DNA of 7,197 bases from Deltaproteobacteria bacterium (GTDB lineage Bacteria; Desulfobacterota; Desulfobacteria; Desulfobacterales; BuS5). The notes below the pieces were generated by a model. The model made no database searches and was not told the DNA's origin. It worked only from the letters and a program-made list of their open reading frames with translations. Below, in pieces: positions 6,106 to 7,197 of the stretch (within the stretch, counting starts at the first letter, position 1; each line of letters starts with the position of its first letter). The DNA lies in contig JAGGWL010000215.1 of assembly GCA_021157555.1 (NCBI GenBank), positions 1 through 7,197 on the forward strand, read 5' to 3'. Both the position numbers and the translations under genes were made by a program.

Positions 6106-6144
6106 AACTTAAAACTTAAAACTTAAAACCTAACACTAAAAACT
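6106..6144. repeat. Degenerate heptamer tandem repeat (AACTTAA)n
   Basis: Three exact AACTTAA units at 6106-6126 are followed by AACCTAA (6127-6133), CACTAAA (6134-6140) and AACT(T). The array directly abuts the 3' end of the helix-turn-helix reading frame, whose stop codon is at 6147-6145. It is a simple sequence repeat with no base-pairing potential. Its origin is probably slippage, but the position exactly at a gene end is notable. Confidence 0.75.
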
Positions 6145-6420
6145 TCATTTATCAGATGCCAGGTATTTCTGGAAGGCCAGCATCATTTTGATATCTCCAT
6201 AGGAATAATCAGCTCCCAGGGCATCTTTTACTTTACTAAGGGAATTATTATCATCGACAGCAAGTTCCTTTTCAATGGCCTGTTGCTTTTTAGGTGAAAG
6301 AAATTTGTTAATATCCAGCTTGCCTTCTTCCATAAAAAAGGCCAGGTGCCCTTCAATGGTAGATTCTACCAGGCCTCTTTCTTGTGCAATTTTGGCAATA
6401 GTTAATCCATTATTAAACAT
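6145..6420 (-). CDS. Helix-turn-helix (HTH_40-type) domain, probably the detached C-terminus of the upstream helicase gene
   Basis: The 91-residue product contains NGLTIAKIAQERGLVESTIEGHLA (about residues 4-27) and EEGKLDINKFLSP (about 31-43). This is the pattern of the HTH_40 domain found at the C-terminus of RecQ-type and PIF1-like helicases with HRDC domains. The frame is the same as that of the upstream HRDC gene, and only a TAA plus four sense codons (ACT AGT TTT GCT) separate them. No ribosome binding site precedes the ATG at 6420. Independent translation is therefore doubtful; the sequence may be reached by readthrough or reinitiation, or it may be a freshly broken gene end. The domain itself looks undamaged, which argues against long decay. 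Confidence 0.65.
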   Translation of the reverse strand: MFNNGLTIAKIAQERGLVESTIEGHLAFFMEEGKLDINKFLSPKKQQAIEKELAVDDNNSLSKVKDALGADYSYGDIKMMLAFQKYLASDK

Positions 6421-6432
6421 AGCAAAACTAGT

Positions 6433-7197
6433 TTATTTTGTATCGGAATATTGAACCTTTTTGTATGCAGTAATACTTTCTTCCGAATTTTTTTTAGGCT
6501 CAGGCAATATAACCTTCTCTATTCCGTGTTTTTTACGATAGGCTGAAACCAGTTCCACAAGTTCTTTCCCGTATTTCTGAATGGTTTTTTTGCCAACTCC
6601 ATTTATTTTTTTCAGATCAGTAGTGTTGTCGGGCAGATATACAACAATCTGGAGCAATACCTGTTGATATAAAATCTGAAAATGGGCAACCTGTTCCTCT
6701 TTGGCCTTGCGGGACCGCCAGTCTTTTAGATTTTGAAAGAGCTCAGGATGGGCAACATCTGATTCAGTATAGGCCGGTGGCCGGTGTTTTTTTCCTTTTT
6801 CAGGGGTAAAGTCAATTTCAGCGACTGAAACAGCACGCAAATAACTTGACGGTGAAAATCCTTTTTCACAGCACTTTATTGCAGGCACCTTCACTGCAAT
6901 TTCTTTTTTAAGATTATTCAAGGCGTTTTCAATCTTTTTGCGGAGTTCGGTATTATCTGTTTCTACATGCAATTTTGGTACTGACTCCTCAAAAATATCG
7001 GTAAATTTTTGCTGAAACCATCCTGAAGCTTTGCTGATTCGTTCCAAAATAACTGCATCTGACTCAGGCAGGCCGCCATCCTTAAAAATTGTGCATAATT
7101 GCTGCTTAAAATTTTCACTGACAACAAAAATATCTTTAACAGCTTTTTTTTCCAGTTGGCTGATATCTTCAATGCCTGAAACCTGAACTACTCTGGC
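6433..7197 (-). CDS. HRDC-domain protein, C-terminal part of a probable DNA helicase (5' end outside window)
   Basis: The frame is open with no stop from the right edge down to a TAA at 6435-6433, giving 254 visible residues. A TTG at 7047 could be mistaken for a start, but coding continues upstream of it (SENFKQQLCTIFKDGGLPES), so it is an internal Leu. Residues about 150-223 (6750-6529) form an HRDC domain: HPELFQNLKDWRSRKAKEE, YLPDNTTDLKKINGVGKKTI and ELVELV. HRDC is a nucleic-acid-binding module of RecQ, UvrD and some PIF1-like helicases. The helix-turn-helix domain following after one stop codon is also usual at the end of such helicases. The motor domains, if present, lie beyond 7197, so the helicase type (RecQ or PIF1-like) cannot be told here. 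The segment before the HRDC domain is charged and predicted helical with no motif I recognise. Confidence 0.8.
   Translation of the reverse strand, partial: ARVVQVSGIEDISQLEKKAVKDIFVVSENFKQQLCTIFKDGGLPESDAVILERISKASGWFQQKFTDIFEESVPKLHVETDNTELRKKIENALNNLKKEIAVKVPAIKCCEKGFSPSSYLRAVSVAEIDFTPEKGKKHRPPAYTESDVAHPELFQNLKDWRSRKAKEEQVAHFQILYQQVLLQIVVYLPDNTTDLKKINGVGKKTIQKYGKELVELVSAYRKKHGIEKVILPEPKKNSEESITAYKKVQYSDTK

Larger units (their letters stand above)
5627..6144. other. AT-rich gap upstream of dnaA; candidate origin or dnaA control region
   Basis: No gene of convincing length is present in these 518 bases. Visible elements are two DnaA-box-like nonamers, a very AT-rich block at about 5660-5728, repeated CAGTT/AACTG motifs at 5654-5698, an isolated strong Shine-Dalgarno sequence at 5984-5989 and a heptamer tandem repeat at 6106-6144. 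The gap lies immediately upstream of dnaA, where many bacterial origins are found. A dnaA promoter is expected here but no pair of hexamers on the minus strand is convincing; a TATAAA on the minus strand near 5715 has only a poor -35. Confidence 0.4.

Noticed and set aside
6433..7047. A complete 204-residue HRDC protein starting at a TTG at 7047
   Set aside because: The same frame stays open and reads plausible protein up to the right edge at 7197. No ribosome binding site lies before the TTG, so the gene is 5'-truncated by the window and the TTG is an internal codon.
6963..7172. A 69-residue minus-strand frame at the right edge
   Set aside because: It overlaps the HRDC gene in another frame, with no recognisable features.

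Overview
The window is AT-rich bacterial chromosome carrying ordinary housekeeping genes. A Gram-negative relative of the Desulfobacterales (Desulfobacterota) is the best guess. That rests on the styles of the HtpG and DnaA proteins and on a stand-alone GlcD-type oxidase, all judged from memory of those families. No phage, IS element, CRISPR array or antibiotic-related gene is visible.

Layout from left to right. Positions 1-430 hold no intact gene, only a possible decayed histidine-kinase fragment (about 124-324). On the minus strand a short tRNA operon follows: promoter at 669-697, tRNA-Lys(TTT), tRNA-Glu(TTC), and a strong intrinsic terminator at 434-462. Divergent from it, on the plus strand, is htpG (Hsp90 chaperone, 877-2808) with its own promoter and a good ribosome binding site. 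htpG converges on a glcD-like FAD-linked oxidase (2861-4243, minus), and the two share a hairpin in the 52-base gap. The oxidase lies 42 bases downstream of a dnaA gene (4286-5626, minus) and may be co-transcribed with it.

Upstream of dnaA is a 518-base AT-rich gap (5627-6144). It has two DnaA-box-like nonamers, a very AT-rich block, CAGTT-type repeats, an isolated strong Shine-Dalgarno sequence and a degenerate heptamer tandem repeat. It is a reasonable but unproven candidate for an origin of replication or a dnaA control region. The right end (minus strand) holds the C-terminal part of a helicase-type protein with an HRDC domain that runs off the window. A single in-frame TAA separates it from a 91-codon reading frame encoding an HTH_40-type helix-turn-helix domain. 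The two pieces lie in the same frame and look like one gene cut by one stop codon.

The points most worth following up are that in-frame stop, the non-canonical base-contacting and sensor I residues in DnaA, and the structured gap upstream of dnaA. I do not see a clear undescribed multi-gene system.
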